Assembly (NCBI GenBank): GCA_964423265.1
Contig: CAYREF010000046.1
Span: 1 to 14,645 of the forward strand
Length of the DNA stretch: 14,645 nucleotides
From: M55B165 sp964423265
Lineage (GTDB): Bacteria; Actinomycetota; Humimicrobiia; Humimicrobiales; Humimicrobiaceae
Direction of reading: 5' to 3'
Part shown: piece by piece, positions 4,938 to 14,336 of the stretch
How the letters are laid out: each line of letters starts with the position of its first letter
How positions within the stretch are numbered: the stretch's first letter is position 1
The notes under the pieces: model-generated
Told to the model about the DNA's origin: nothing
Databases searched by the model: none
The model's input: the letters and a program-made list of their open reading frames with translations, nothing else
Translations under genes and position numbers: made by a program

Positions 4938-5729
4938 TTGAAAATTTTATTTCTAGGAGATATTTTCGGAAGGCCAGGCAGGAAAATACTTAGAGAAGAA
5001 CTAGAAAACATAGTTAAGGAAAAAGAAATAGATGTAGTTATTGCTAATGGCGAGAATGCAGCAGGGGGCTTGGGTATTACCCCTAAAATATGTGATAATC
5101 TTTTAAACCTGGGAATAGATGTCATTACTGGTGGAAACCATATTTATAAGAAGAAGGAAATATACAGTTATATTGAAAAACAGCCCAAGCTATTAAAGCC
5201 TGCAAACTATCCTCCTAATACTCCAGGTAATGGCTCTTATATCTTTTCTAATGTCAAAATTGAAAACAGGAAGGTAGCGGTTATTAATATTTGTGGAAGG
5301 GTTTTTTTAGAAAACCTGGATTGCCCATTCAGAAAAGCCGAAAAGATACTGAGAGATTTAAGAAAAGAAACAAATATTATAATAGTGGATTTTCATGGCG
5401 AGGTAACATCGGAAAAAATTGCCATGGGCTGGTATCTGGATGGTAAAGTTAGTGCAGTTATTGGTACTCATACTCATGTGCAAACTGCAGATGATAAAAT
5501 TCTTCCCCAGGGTACTGCATATATAACGGATGTAGGGATGGTCGGGCCCATGGATTCGGTAATAGGAGTTAGAAAAGATATTATAATCAATAGGTTTTTA
5601 AAGAATATGCCCCAAAAATTTGTAGTTTCAAATGATGATATCTGGATTAATAGTGTTATTGTTGATATAAACACAAGATCCGGAAAAGCGAACTCAATTG
5701 AGAGATACAATATAAGCAGTGATAAGTAA
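4938..5729 (+). CDS. ymdB: YmdB-family metallophosphoesterase (TIGR00282)
   Basis: A 263-residue metallophosphoesterase. The B. subtilis relative YmdB hydrolyses cyclic nucleotides (2',3'-cAMP type) and influences biofilm and motility gene expression. The two-metal site is complete: GDIFGRPGR (7-15, Asp8), NGENAAGG (37-44, Glu39, Asn40), GGNHIY (65-70, Asn67, His68), DFHGEVTSEK (151-160, His153) and GTHTHVQTAD (176-185, His178, His180). The run GTAYITDVGMVGP (192-204) is also typical. The length fits the family. The start is TTG at 4938, chosen because the protein begins at the conserved MKILFLGDIFG and AAAGG is 6 nt upstream. Last gene of the plus-strand operon; in Firmicutes ymdB often follows the RNase Y gene, which is absent here. 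The cellular substrate in this organism is inferred from the family. Confidence 0.92.
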   Translation: MKILFLGDIFGRPGRKILREELENIVKEKEIDVVIANGENAAGGLGITPKICDNLLNLGIDVITGGNHIYKKKEIYSYIEKQPKLLKPANYPPNTPGNGSYIFSNVKIENRKVAVINICGRVFLENLDCPFRKAEKILRDLRKETNIIIVDFHGEVTSEKIAMGWYLDGKVSAVIGTHTHVQTADDKILPQGTAYITDVGMVGPMDSVIGVRKDIIINRFLKNMPQKFVVSNDDIWINSVIVDINTRSGKANSIERYNISSDK

Positions 5730-5917
5730 TCCAGGCCTTCTATATAAATTCTATTTGTTTTGCATCCGTGAATGCTGTCCTAGCTATGGAAATATAAATA
5801 TATATAAGCTGAATAATATTTTTTAATATCTATATGGGATAAACATTAACTCTAGCTAATTTAATAATTTGGTTTTCTGGTTATTGAAATTTTAAAAAAC
5901 AGAATATTAATAATCTT

Positions 5918-7393
5918 TTACATTCTTCCATATATTTTAGTCAGGTTATAAAGGGTTTCCTTAATTCTGCTTTTTTCCAGCTGGCTATCCGAAAGTTTCC
6001 AGCGCCAATTATTTTCTGATTTTGAGGGAAAGTTCATCCTGGCTTCTTTCCCAAGGCCTAATAGGTCTTGCATAGGTATAATAGCATTGTCGGAAACTGA
6101 CATCATTGCTAACCTAGCTAATTCTAAACTAACATTACTGATGCTTACTTCCTTTCCCAAATATTCAGATAGCCTTTTTTTTTCGTCATCGGCTGCTTCT
6201 GTTTCGAACCAGCCTTTTGCAGTGTTGTTGTCATGGGTTCCGGTATATACGAAAGAGTTTCTTGGGTAATTATGGGGCATATATGGGTGGTCATCCTCAC
6301 TGAAAGCAAATAATAAAACCTTCATACCCGGCAGGTTATATGTCTTCATTACTTCCCTTACGTCCTCAGTTATAATGCCTAAATCTTCTGCGATTATGGG
6401 CAAATTAGGGAAATTACTGGTGAGCACATTGAAAAAATCTTTGAAAGGCACTTCTACCCATTTACCATTTATGGCATTTTTTTCACCTGCAGGTATTTGC
6501 CAGTAAGCCACAAGGCCTCTAAAATGATCAATCCTGCTAATATCAAAAAATTTGAAATTATGTGATAGCCTGTCTATCCACCACTTATAGCCTGTGTTTT
6601 TAAGTTCATCCCAGTTAAAAACTGGATTTCCCCAAAGTTGGCCGGTTTCACTATAATAATCAGGGGGAACCCCTGCCACATACAGAGGCCTTTTTTCATC
6701 AGAAAGCCTAAATATATTAGGATTGGCCCAAACATCTGAGCTGTCAAAACAGATATAAATAGGAATATCACCAATAATTTTAATATCTTTTTGGTGGCAA
6801 TATTCATATAAGCTATGCCATTGTCTGAAAAACAAATACTGGCAGAATTTGTAATAATTTATTTGACTGCTGAATTCTTGCTCAACCTCTTTTAATGAAT
6901 TTTCATCCCTGTCTCTTAAGGCGGCAGGCCACCTATCCCAGCTCTTATCGGAGATTCGGCTTTTAATAGTTAAAAATAGGGAATAGTCATTCAACCAGGA
7001 GCTATTTTCCTGGCAAAAACTATAAAAATCCTCATTTTGCTTGAATCTTGCAAAAGCTTTTTTTAACAGGTTCTTTTTAAAAACAGTAACCTTGTGGTAG
7101 TCTACATAAGGGCTGGGGGGGACGCTTTCAAGATCTTCTTTATCTACCAGGCCTTGTTGTTGTAAGATTGTGGGATTTATAAAAAGTATATTACCTGCAA
7201 AAGCAGAATTGCTGCTGTAAGGTGAATTTGACATGGACAGGCTGGTAGGGTTTAAAGGAAGCATTTGCCAGTATTTTTGTTTTGTTTCATTTAAAAAATT
7301 CACAAATTTGTAGGCATATTTTCCAAAATCGCCAATACCATAGGATGACGGAAGTGAAGATATGTGTAAGAGAATCCCGTTTGCCCTTGCCAT
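5918..7393 (-). CDS. malQ: 4-alpha-glucanotransferase (amylomaltase, GH77)
   Basis: A 491-residue cytosolic enzyme that moves alpha-1,4-glucan segments between maltooligosaccharides. GH77 landmarks: RANGILLHISSLPSSYGIGD (3-22), LPLNPT and SPYSSNSAFAGN (45-68), GDIPIYICFDSSDVW (208-222), the 250s loop PDYYSETGQLWGNPVFNW (244-261), RIDHFRG (287-293, nucleophile Asp289), IIAEDLG (333-339, acid/base Glu336) and TGTHDNNT (384-391, Asp388). All three catalytic carboxylates are present and the length is normal. It is the last gene of the glycogen/trehalose operon; the ATG lies one base after the treY stop, and its ribosome-binding site AAAGGAGGA is formed by the last treY codons. It probably recycles the short maltooligosaccharides left after TreY/TreZ action. 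It converges with the ymdB-type gene. Confidence 0.97.
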   Translation of the reverse strand: MARANGILLHISSLPSSYGIGDFGKYAYKFVNFLNETKQKYWQMLPLNPTSLSMSNSPYSSNSAFAGNILFINPTILQQQGLVDKEDLESVPPSPYVDYHKVTVFKKNLLKKAFARFKQNEDFYSFCQENSSWLNDYSLFLTIKSRISDKSWDRWPAALRDRDENSLKEVEQEFSSQINYYKFCQYLFFRQWHSLYEYCHQKDIKIIGDIPIYICFDSSDVWANPNIFRLSDEKRPLYVAGVPPDYYSETGQLWGNPVFNWDELKNTGYKWWIDRLSHNFKFFDISRIDHFRGLVAYWQIPAGEKNAINGKWVEVPFKDFFNVLTSNFPNLPIIAEDLGIITEDVREVMKTYNLPGMKVLLFAFSEDDHPYMPHNYPRNSFVYTGTHDNNTAKGWFETEAADDEKKRLSEYLGKEVSISNVSLELARLAMMSVSDNAIIPMQDLLGLGKEARMNFPSKSENNWRWKLSDSQLEKSRIKETLYNLTKIYGRM

Positions 7394-7394
7394 T

Positions 7395-10049
7395 TTATCC
7401 TCCTTTTGCCAGTAATAGTGAAACAGGAAAATTATTTAAAATATCGCCAATATAAAATTTTTTACTGGTATTTATTTTCTCCCCGGTTATTAAATTTTTT
7501 AAATAAGTAATATTACCTTCTATATTAATATTTGTATCTTTCCAAACTTTTTTGTCCATGGGCAGTTGATTTTCTCCAATAACACTGGTTAAGAATCTTG
7601 GGGCTATAGCCAATAGAGTATCACTCCCGTATTTATAACCAAAACTTATAATATTGTCTCCAAACATTCCATTGGCATTAAAACTTGTATATCTGCCCTT
7701 GGAAAAGAAATCTTTAAATTGCTTTTTTTGCTTAATTAATTTATAAGTTAAAAACAGCTTGATTCTGCCGTCTTCTTTGTTTTCTAGGAGCTCAGGCAAC
7801 AGATGGGTTAATTTTTTTTCCTGCTTTATTATCCCATCTAAGAGTCTTATTCTTTTTCCAAAATTAACTTCCTTCCTGTTATCTGGATCTACCAAATTTA
7901 GGTCCCATAATTCAGTTCCCTGATAAAAATCCGGGATACCGGGGGAAGTTATTTTTATAATCAGTTGGGATAAGGAATTAAAAATTCCATAGTGGGAGAT
8001 TTTTTCAAAAAACTTATTAAAGTTATCCATAAAGTTTCTGTCTACCAGTAACCTTTCAAAAAATTTTTTGAATGCCTCTTCGTATTCTTCGTCTGGCTTT
8101 ATCCATGCAGTGTGTACTTTAGCCTCCCTTACTGATTTTACCAGGTAGTCTTTTATGCGTTTTGTATAGTTTTCCAGGTCGAACTTTTGGTAAGGGTAAC
8201 TTCCTATAAGGGTTTGATAAAGAAAATATTCATCATTTCTGTCCGGATAAAGCTGTCTGCCTATTTTTTCTTTTTTACTTTTATTTATTTTTTTCCAGTA
8301 CTTTAATGTATTTTTCCATTGCTCTGGTATTTCTGATAATACATTTATCCTTGCCCTTATATCTTCTCCCCTTTTTGTATCATGGGTAGAGGTAGCATTT
8401 AATGAATGCGGCCACTTTTTATGCCTGAATTCATTAAATTTATAAAACTCACCTAAACTTACTCCAAAACTGTCTGGAAATCCTCCTACTTCATTTAGGG
8501 AAATTAAAGGGTTATAAATATAGAAAGCAGTATCTTCTAATCCTTTTGCCATAAGTGGCCCACTTAATTGCTGGAACTTTAATATGAAGTTCCTTATGTC
8601 ATGGTTGCTTTTATTGGCAAACATCCTGCGCAGAAAATTTAGCTCGTAGATGAGATCTGGATTTTTCTGTATTGATTTAGATATAGCTTCCTTAATATAA
8701 TTTTTGCTATCTTTTCCATAGGTTTTTGAAAAATATGTCCTGTATACAGGAAGGAAGCATAAAATTTCTCCAACTGCCCTTTTTAGGGCAGGGAATGGAA
8801 TATCTTCAAGCTTTTCTGCTTTTTTTGCAATTCTTCTAATATCCAGGGTTAGGTTATCAAGATCTCCATTCATATGTTTGTATAATATGAGCTGTTTTTT
8901 CTGGTAAATTAAATAGCCATAATTAATTTTTTTTCCGATAAAACTTGAGTATATTTTACCAAATATACTTTTGTTTCTTTTTTGGCAAAAAATGGCATTT
9001 AAGTAATTTAAAAAATCGTATCCGGTGGTTCCTTCTACAGGTAGGCTTTCTGGTAATTTTTCTTTCTTTTGTAAGATTTTTTCAACAATTATATATTTGT
9101 TTTTAACCTTCCTCTTTAATCTTTTTAAATATTGTTCAGGATCATGTAACCCATCTATGTGGTCTATCCTCAGACCTGAGAAATAATTTTTATTGCACAT
9201 ATCAAATACAAGGGAATGCAGGTATTTAAAAACTTCCGGCTTTTGGGTATTGGTACATATAAGGTGATTTATAGTAAAGAATCTTCTATAGTTTATCTGT
9301 TCTGTAGCTACTTTCCAGTAAGACAGTTTATATGCTTGGATGGATAGAAGCTTATCTAGGGGTATTTTATTGTTATTGAAAAACTCAATACTTTTGTCTA
9401 TCTGCTTTTCTGCATCTTTCTCAGTAATGTATAGTTTATATAATTTTTCTATTATGCTTTCATCTTTAATACCTGCTATGTCTTTTAGCTTAGGATTCTG
9501 AGAAATGTCTAGGAAATATTTATAAGAGCTTAACTTGGCGGGAAAAGTGAAGTTAGCATAGTTAATGCTAAAACCCTGGGATCCAAATGATACCTTTATC
9601 TTGTCATTCTCAAGGGCTTGCCTGTAGGGCTCGGCTAAAAAGGGTGCCAGAACTTTTCCCTTCAATTCCTTTATATGGGAATTCCAGTCAATATCAAAAA
9701 ATTTATAATATTTTGATTTTCTGCCTTTCTTAAAAATATCAGTTAGCGGCTTATTTGAAAAATCAAATGCCATATGGTTGGGAACTATATCCTGCAGCCA
9801 GCCTATTTTATTTTTACGCAAATTTTTAATTAATCTGGTAAATTCCTGTTCTGTTCCTATTTCCGGGTTTATTCTCTCGGGATTTATGATATCATATCCG
9901 CTGGTACCCCCCTTCCTTGATTCAAATATGGGGGAAGCATAAATATTTGTTATGCCTAGCTTGGAAAAATAGCTTACAAATTTGTATAATTGATTAAATT
10001 TGAAATTTTTTGAAAACTGTATCCTGTAAGTTGAAACAGGTATTTCCAT
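7395..10049 (-). CDS. treY: Maltooligosyl trehalose synthase (GH13)
   Basis: An 884-residue GH13 enzyme, (1->4)-alpha-D-glucan 1-alpha-D-glucosylmutase, which converts the reducing-end glucose of a maltodextrin into an alpha,alpha-1,1-linked trehalosyl unit. The start PVSTYRIQFSKNF (4-16) is characteristic, as are ITNIYASPIFESRKGGTSGYD (33-53) and QDIVPNHMA (86-94). Catalytic residues: GLRIDHIDGLHDP (292-304, nucleophile Asp296), IIVEKIL (320-326, acid/base Glu323) and STHDTKRGEDIRAR (554-567, Asp557). SPGIPDFYQGTELWDLNLVDPDNR (702-725) is also typical. The long stretch between the catalytic Glu and Asp is the alpha-helical insertion seen in TreY. The ATG overlaps the stop of the GH57 gene by one base (TAATG), with AAGGAG 6 nt upstream. 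It pairs with treZ two genes upstream. Confidence 0.97.
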   Translation of the reverse strand: MEIPVSTYRIQFSKNFKFNQLYKFVSYFSKLGITNIYASPIFESRKGGTSGYDIINPERINPEIGTEQEFTRLIKNLRKNKIGWLQDIVPNHMAFDFSNKPLTDIFKKGRKSKYYKFFDIDWNSHIKELKGKVLAPFLAEPYRQALENDKIKVSFGSQGFSINYANFTFPAKLSSYKYFLDISQNPKLKDIAGIKDESIIEKLYKLYITEKDAEKQIDKSIEFFNNNKIPLDKLLSIQAYKLSYWKVATEQINYRRFFTINHLICTNTQKPEVFKYLHSLVFDMCNKNYFSGLRIDHIDGLHDPEQYLKRLKRKVKNKYIIVEKILQKKEKLPESLPVEGTTGYDFLNYLNAIFCQKRNKSIFGKIYSSFIGKKINYGYLIYQKKQLILYKHMNGDLDNLTLDIRRIAKKAEKLEDIPFPALKRAVGEILCFLPVYRTYFSKTYGKDSKNYIKEAISKSIQKNPDLIYELNFLRRMFANKSNHDIRNFILKFQQLSGPLMAKGLEDTAFYIYNPLISLNEVGGFPDSFGVSLGEFYKFNEFRHKKWPHSLNATSTHDTKRGEDIRARINVLSEIPEQWKNTLKYWKKINKSKKEKIGRQLYPDRNDEYFLYQTLIGSYPYQKFDLENYTKRIKDYLVKSVREAKVHTAWIKPDEEYEEAFKKFFERLLVDRNFMDNFNKFFEKISHYGIFNSLSQLIIKITSPGIPDFYQGTELWDLNLVDPDNRKEVNFGKRIRLLDGIIKQEKKLTHLLPELLENKEDGRIKLFLTYKLIKQKKQFKDFFSKGRYTSFNANGMFGDNIISFGYKYGSDTLLAIAPRFLTSVIGENQLPMDKKVWKDTNINIEGNITYLKNLITGEKINTSKKFYIGDILNNFPVSLLLAKGG
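7398..7406 (-). promoter_or_regulatory. Strong malQ ribosome binding site inside treY
   Basis: AAAGGAGGA on the minus strand encodes the final Lys-Gly-Gly of TreY and is also a near-perfect Shine-Dalgarno sequence 4 nt before the malQ ATG, coupling the two genes. Confidence 0.85.
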
Positions 10050-12472
10050 TAGAGGCTCCTTGAAGGAAGGTACCCGTCTAATTCTTCAAAATATTTTACC
10101 CATTCTTCTGCTTTTTTATCGCCTTGTTTGGATTTTTCAACCATTTCCGGATAAGCAGTCCTGCTTAGTTTAAAATAAAGGTTCTGGGATTCCCACAAGT
10201 CAAAATCCAAATCAAGAGGCTTTAAAGTATGTAAAATTGACTTTATGGTTTTTAGCAGTAATTTATCTTTGGGTGTCTCATATAGTTTTTCCATTAACCT
10301 GTTTATGTTTTTGCTAGCTTCATAGCTTATGGTCTTTTTGTCGGGCTGGATTGGCCATCTATTTATTTCTTCAACTAAATTATTTAGCTTCTTCAACTTA
10401 GTTTTTCGGTCTCTAATTATTTTTATAATATCTGAATCGAATATAAATTTGATGGTATTTACAAATGCATCTGGAAGTGGTACCTCCATTTGCTTCATGG
10501 CTTGCATGATAGGATAGTTATGGTTATATATTTGCCTGTAAAGTTGCTCTATTTCCTTAATTGCAGGTTTGGCCACTTTAAGAATAATTTCTCTCTGCTT
10601 ATCTTTAAAGAGGTGCCACAGAGAATAATTATGGGAGCCAAAATACTCATCTATTAGAGTTATGGTTAAGGGAATGTCACTGCTAAGGAAGGCGTCTTTT
10701 ATCTCTCTATGAGTTTTTTCAAAGGATTCCTTGTTTTCATAACTCTTTATCCCTCCCACTAGGTTATGGTCTCCTAAATGGAGGATAGCAAATTTTACAA
10801 TTTCCTCTTCCCAGGTAATTGTTGAATGTAGGCTGGATTTTCCTATAGCTAGTTTTTGCCTGCCTAATTTTATCCGTTCATAGATATGGGTTTTGATTTT
10901 AAAGCAATAAATTTTGGTATGTTCAGGATAGTTTTCGAAGATGGAAGAAACTGCAAAATTTATCCCAACCCTAAGCAAATCAAGAATGGCAGGCTTTACC
11001 AATTTTCTATATATATTTTTCCCGTTCTGAAATGTTTCTATATTACTGGGGGCGCCTTCAAGCAGATCCAACAATTCTGGCTCTAAATTCTCCCCGCTAA
11101 CATCCTTTACCAGCTGTATTAGTCTAGCCGCATACATTAAAACCTGCACAGTTTCAATTCCTGATATTTCATCAAAAAACCAGCCGCAGCTGGTAAATAT
11201 CAGCATTGAATGCCTTTGGATTTCTAAGAGTTTTAAGGCATGGATTTTTTCTTCAGGGCTTAAATCCCTTTTTTGGTTTTCAGCCAGAAAATTTTCTACG
11301 TTTGGCTTGCTCCTGTCAAAAATTACTTCTATATAATTATCCCTTACTGCCCAGGGGTCATTGAAATAATCTTCAATTTGTTGGGCATATACATCTTCCG
11401 CCTCATCTCTTAGCCAGTCCATGGCTTTCCTTAAAGGACCTCTCCATTTTTGGTTCCAATCCTTATGCATTCCAGTATTGCATCCGCAGTCGCTTCTCCA
11501 TCTCTCAATTCCATGGGCACAACTCCAGGATGAATTTTCATGGATTTCAGCTTTGTGGGTTGGGGGAAATTTTTCTAAATATAGACCGTAGTTAGTAATT
11601 TCTGCCAGGTTGTTTGACTCTAGGTAATGGATGCAATAGGAAAGGGCCATATCCCCGAAGCGGTGGTGATGACCATAAGTTTCGCCGTCAGTTGCTATAT
11701 GGGCTAGCTGGGGTTTATCATTCTCTTTAAAGGCAGAAACAAGCCTTTTGGCAAATTCTTGCCCATCCCCTAGCAAGTTCCCAAAACCGACATCATTAGA
11801 AATAGGCCCATCGTAGAAAAAAATATTTAAGTTCTTCCCTGAAGGCAGATCAATTAGGTAAGGCATTTTGGGGTCAATTTTTAAACCATCAACTTCTGTC
11901 CAATTTTCCTCTCCGATCTTTTTTATCCTTCTTGCCTGACTAGGGGCAAGAATAGTAAATTTTATTCCAAATTCAGCTAAATAACCAAGTGTTTCCAAGT
12001 CAACTGCTGTTTCTGGTAGCCACATCCCTTCAGGATATCTCCCAAAATGTTTTTCAAAGTCTTTAATACCCCAAAAAATTTGAGTTTTTTTATCTCTGCT
12101 GGTAGCTAACGGCATTATCATGTGGTTGTAGCATTGAGCAATTGCAGAACCATGTCCGGAAAATATTTCCCGGCTTTCTTTATCTGCATTTATTATGGCT
12201 TCATATATCCTACCTTTGTTAGCCTTGAGCCAGCCAAGAAGGGTGGGGCCGAAATTGAAACTTATTTTCTTGTAATTATTTGTTATGTCAATTATCTTGC
12301 CATCATCGCCTATTATCCTTGATGCTGTATTTGGCGCATAGCATTCACTGGTAATTTTTTCGTTCCAGTCATGATAAGGTTTAGCTGAATCCTGCAGCTC
12401 TACCATTTCGAGCCATGGGTTTTCCCTGGGAGGCTGGTAAAAATGTCCATGTATACAAATATATTTATCCAT
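10049..12472 (-). CDS. GH57 glycoside hydrolase with DUF3536 C-terminal region
   Basis: About 807 residues from the ATG at 12472 (an in-frame TTG at 12478 would add two). The N-terminal half is a GH57 barrel: HGHFYQPPREN (8-18), GMWLPETAVD (149-158, nucleophile Glu154 in the family's WxPE-type motif), IATDGETYGHHH (259-270, acid/base Asp262), SSWSCAHGIERW (314-325) and a cysteine pair CGC (329-331). GH57 enzymes act on alpha-glucans as amylases, branching enzymes or amylopullulanases by a retaining mechanism. The long, mostly helical C-terminal part (from about 470) corresponds to DUF3536, whose role is not established. It has no signal peptide, so it should be cytosolic. It sits between treZ and treY, with 28 nt after treZ and a 1-nt overlap with treY, pointing to a step in glycogen-to-trehalose conversion, possibly debranching or chain trimming; that is inference. 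No clear ribosome-binding site precedes the start. Confidence 0.88.
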   Translation of the reverse strand: MDKYICIHGHFYQPPRENPWLEMVELQDSAKPYHDWNEKITSECYAPNTASRIIGDDGKIIDITNNYKKISFNFGPTLLGWLKANKGRIYEAIINADKESREIFSGHGSAIAQCYNHMIMPLATSRDKKTQIFWGIKDFEKHFGRYPEGMWLPETAVDLETLGYLAEFGIKFTILAPSQARRIKKIGEENWTEVDGLKIDPKMPYLIDLPSGKNLNIFFYDGPISNDVGFGNLLGDGQEFAKRLVSAFKENDKPQLAHIATDGETYGHHHRFGDMALSYCIHYLESNNLAEITNYGLYLEKFPPTHKAEIHENSSWSCAHGIERWRSDCGCNTGMHKDWNQKWRGPLRKAMDWLRDEAEDVYAQQIEDYFNDPWAVRDNYIEVIFDRSKPNVENFLAENQKRDLSPEEKIHALKLLEIQRHSMLIFTSCGWFFDEISGIETVQVLMYAARLIQLVKDVSGENLEPELLDLLEGAPSNIETFQNGKNIYRKLVKPAILDLLRVGINFAVSSIFENYPEHTKIYCFKIKTHIYERIKLGRQKLAIGKSSLHSTITWEEEIVKFAILHLGDHNLVGGIKSYENKESFEKTHREIKDAFLSSDIPLTITLIDEYFGSHNYSLWHLFKDKQREIILKVAKPAIKEIEQLYRQIYNHNYPIMQAMKQMEVPLPDAFVNTIKFIFDSDIIKIIRDRKTKLKKLNNLVEEINRWPIQPDKKTISYEASKNINRLMEKLYETPKDKLLLKTIKSILHTLKPLDLDFDLWESQNLYFKLSRTAYPEMVEKSKQGDKKAEEWVKYFEELDGYLPSRSL
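10056..10061 (-). promoter_or_regulatory. treY ribosome binding site inside the GH57 gene
   Basis: AAGGAG on the minus strand, 6 nt before the treY ATG and inside the last codons of the GH57 gene. With the TAATG stop/start overlap it indicates translational coupling. Confidence 0.7.
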
Positions 12473-12500
12473 AACCAAATTTTAGGTAAATTCTTGCCTT

Positions 12501-14336
12501 TTAGCAATGGCTAGATTTTTCATATATTGCTATATTGAAGCTGTTAATTTTGAAGGCTTCCTTTTCTTTAATAGTTTGGGGAAGTTTTGGTCCCGGCCCA
12601 AGCCATTTTTTATCTGCTGAGTCTAAAAGCTTTTCCCATGTGCCCTTATTGCTTATATAAATACTTTTTCCGGTTACATTGAAATTTACAAGGTACAGGA
12701 TACAGCCTTTATTTCCAGGCCGCTCAATAACCATGGTCTTTTTTTCTTCCTCAATATTTACCTTGATATTTTTATTTCCAGGCTTCCTAAGTATGGGATT
12801 AGCTTTCCTTAAGCCTATAACCTCTTTGTAGTAAGTTGCTACTACCCTATGTTTTTTTTGGCGTAGTTTAGAGTAATCAAGTTTTGAATTTAGAAATGTT
12901 TGCAGCTCCTGAGGGTTTGGCGGCTGATTTTCCCAGTTGAAACCAGAGAATTCTTCTTTCCTGCCTTCTGTAACAGATTCAGCCAGCTTTTTGCCCTGGT
13001 GGCTGGTAAAATAAAGGAAAGGGTTCTCTTCTGCGTATTCCTCCCCCATAAAAATTAGGGGAATGTAAGGGGATAGAAGAACCAGGGCAGCTGAAACTTT
13101 TAAGGCTTCAAAAGGCACTAGCTCCGGTAGTCTTTTGCCCAAAGCCCTATTTCCAATCTGATCATGGTTTTGGGCAAAAACAATAAACTTTTCTGCAGGC
13201 ATGTCTTTCCCTCTGCTTCCATGGGTTTTTTTCCGGAATAGTGAATAGAGCCTCCCGTAGGTGTAACCTTCACGTAAGGCTTTCTTGAAGTGCCACAATT
13301 TGCCAAAATCCATATAATAGCCATCACTTTCCCCGGTAAGGATAGCATGTATGCAGTGGTGGTAGTCATCGCTCCACTGGGCATCCATTCCGTATCCGCC
13401 GTTTCTGCTGCCTTTTATTATCTTATTGTCATTTAAGTCGCTTTCAGCTATTAGGTAGTGGGGTTTTCCCCTGCTAATGCTGTATTCTTCTACCTTTTTC
13501 TTAAGTTCTTGCAGAAAATGCACCGCACTCATATCATAAATGCTATGTACAGCGTCAAGCCTTAAGGCATCTATGTGGAAATGTTTGAACCAGTAAAGAG
13601 CATTGAAAAGAAAGTAGTTTCTGACGCTATCGCTGTAACTATGGTCAAAATTTACTGCCTTTCCCCAGAATGTCCTATATTTGCTAGTAAAATATGGGGC
13701 AAAATCCCCTAAAATATTGCCTTCAGGTCCCAGATGATTGTAAACAACATCCAGTATTACAGAGATATTTTTCTTGTGTGCCTGGTCTACTAGTTTAAAA
13801 AGGCCTGGAGGCCCACCATAACTGTTCTGCACGGCAAATGGGAATACTCCGTCATATCCCCAGTTTCTCTCCCCTGGGAATTGGGCTACTGGCATGATTT
13901 CAATTGCATTTATCCCCATTGATTTTAACCTGTCTAATTGTTTTATTACTCCACAGAAGTCCCCTGTTTTGGTAAAGGTGCCCACGTGAAGTTCATATAT
14001 TATTAAGTCTTTTAGGGGAGGGGGGTGCCAGCTATTATCGGTCCAGTTAAAATCAAGGCTTATTACTTGGGAGTATCCACAGGCTCCACCGGGCTGGTAA
14101 AAAGATGCAGGATCCGGTCTTTTCTTGCCTTCAATTAAGTAATAATAATTAGTGTTGGGATAAACTTCTTTTACCGTGGTTTCCCAATAGCCGAATCTGT
14201 CCCTCTTTAGAGGGTAAAGTTTCTTATCTCTACCTTTTATGGCTAATGCTATTTCCTTGGTTAAAGGAGCCCATACCCTGAACCAGCAACTGCCGTTTCC
14301 AAGGTATTTATGGCCTACCTGTTTAACTTTTTCCAT
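12501..14336 (-). CDS. treZ: Malto-oligosyltrehalose trehalohydrolase (GH13)
   Basis: A 611-residue GH13 enzyme that cuts the alpha-1,4 bond next to the trehalosyl end made by TreY, releasing free trehalose. An N-terminal beta-sandwich (about 8-100, including WFRVWAPLTKEIAL) precedes the barrel. Motifs: YELHVGTFTKTGDF (114-127), IEIMPVAQFPGERNWGYDGV (145-164), VILDVVYNHLGPEGN (193-207), HIDALRLDAVHSIYD (254-268, nucleophile Asp261), LIAESDLND (295-303, acid/base Glu298), and FAQNHDQIGNRALG (387-400, Asp392). All three catalytic residues are present. It ends in the usual beta domain. The ATG at 14336 lies inside the last codons of glgB (14-nt overlap in another frame), so translation is probably coupled; the ribosome-binding site is weak. 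The residues around the catalytic Asp and Glu distinguish it from a second branching enzyme. Confidence 0.96.
   Translation of the reverse strand: MEKVKQVGHKYLGNGSCWFRVWAPLTKEIALAIKGRDKKLYPLKRDRFGYWETTVKEVYPNTNYYYLIEGKKRPDPASFYQPGGACGYSQVISLDFNWTDNSWHPPPLKDLIIYELHVGTFTKTGDFCGVIKQLDRLKSMGINAIEIMPVAQFPGERNWGYDGVFPFAVQNSYGGPPGLFKLVDQAHKKNISVILDVVYNHLGPEGNILGDFAPYFTSKYRTFWGKAVNFDHSYSDSVRNYFLFNALYWFKHFHIDALRLDAVHSIYDMSAVHFLQELKKKVEEYSISRGKPHYLIAESDLNDNKIIKGSRNGGYGMDAQWSDDYHHCIHAILTGESDGYYMDFGKLWHFKKALREGYTYGRLYSLFRKKTHGSRGKDMPAEKFIVFAQNHDQIGNRALGKRLPELVPFEALKVSAALVLLSPYIPLIFMGEEYAEENPFLYFTSHQGKKLAESVTEGRKEEFSGFNWENQPPNPQELQTFLNSKLDYSKLRQKKHRVVATYYKEVIGLRKANPILRKPGNKNIKVNIEEEKKTMVIERPGNKGCILYLVNFNVTGKSIYISNKGTWEKLLDSADKKWLGPGPKLPQTIKEKEAFKINSFNIAIYEKSSHC

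Noticed and set aside
5730..5917. Possible terminator or small gene between the convergent ymdB and malQ genes
   Set aside because: Only very weak hairpins are visible (for example GCAT/ATGC around 5762-5775) with no following T-run, and no reading frame of interest. I see nothing firm here.
12476..12478. TTG as the start of the GH57 gene
   Set aside because: It would add only two residues, and neither start has a clear ribosome-binding site. The ATG at 12472 gives the expected MDKYICIHGHF beginning. The choice is not certain.
13118..13384. An 88-codon minus-strand frame inside treZ
   Set aside because: It is a shadow frame of the conserved TreZ barrel with no motifs.
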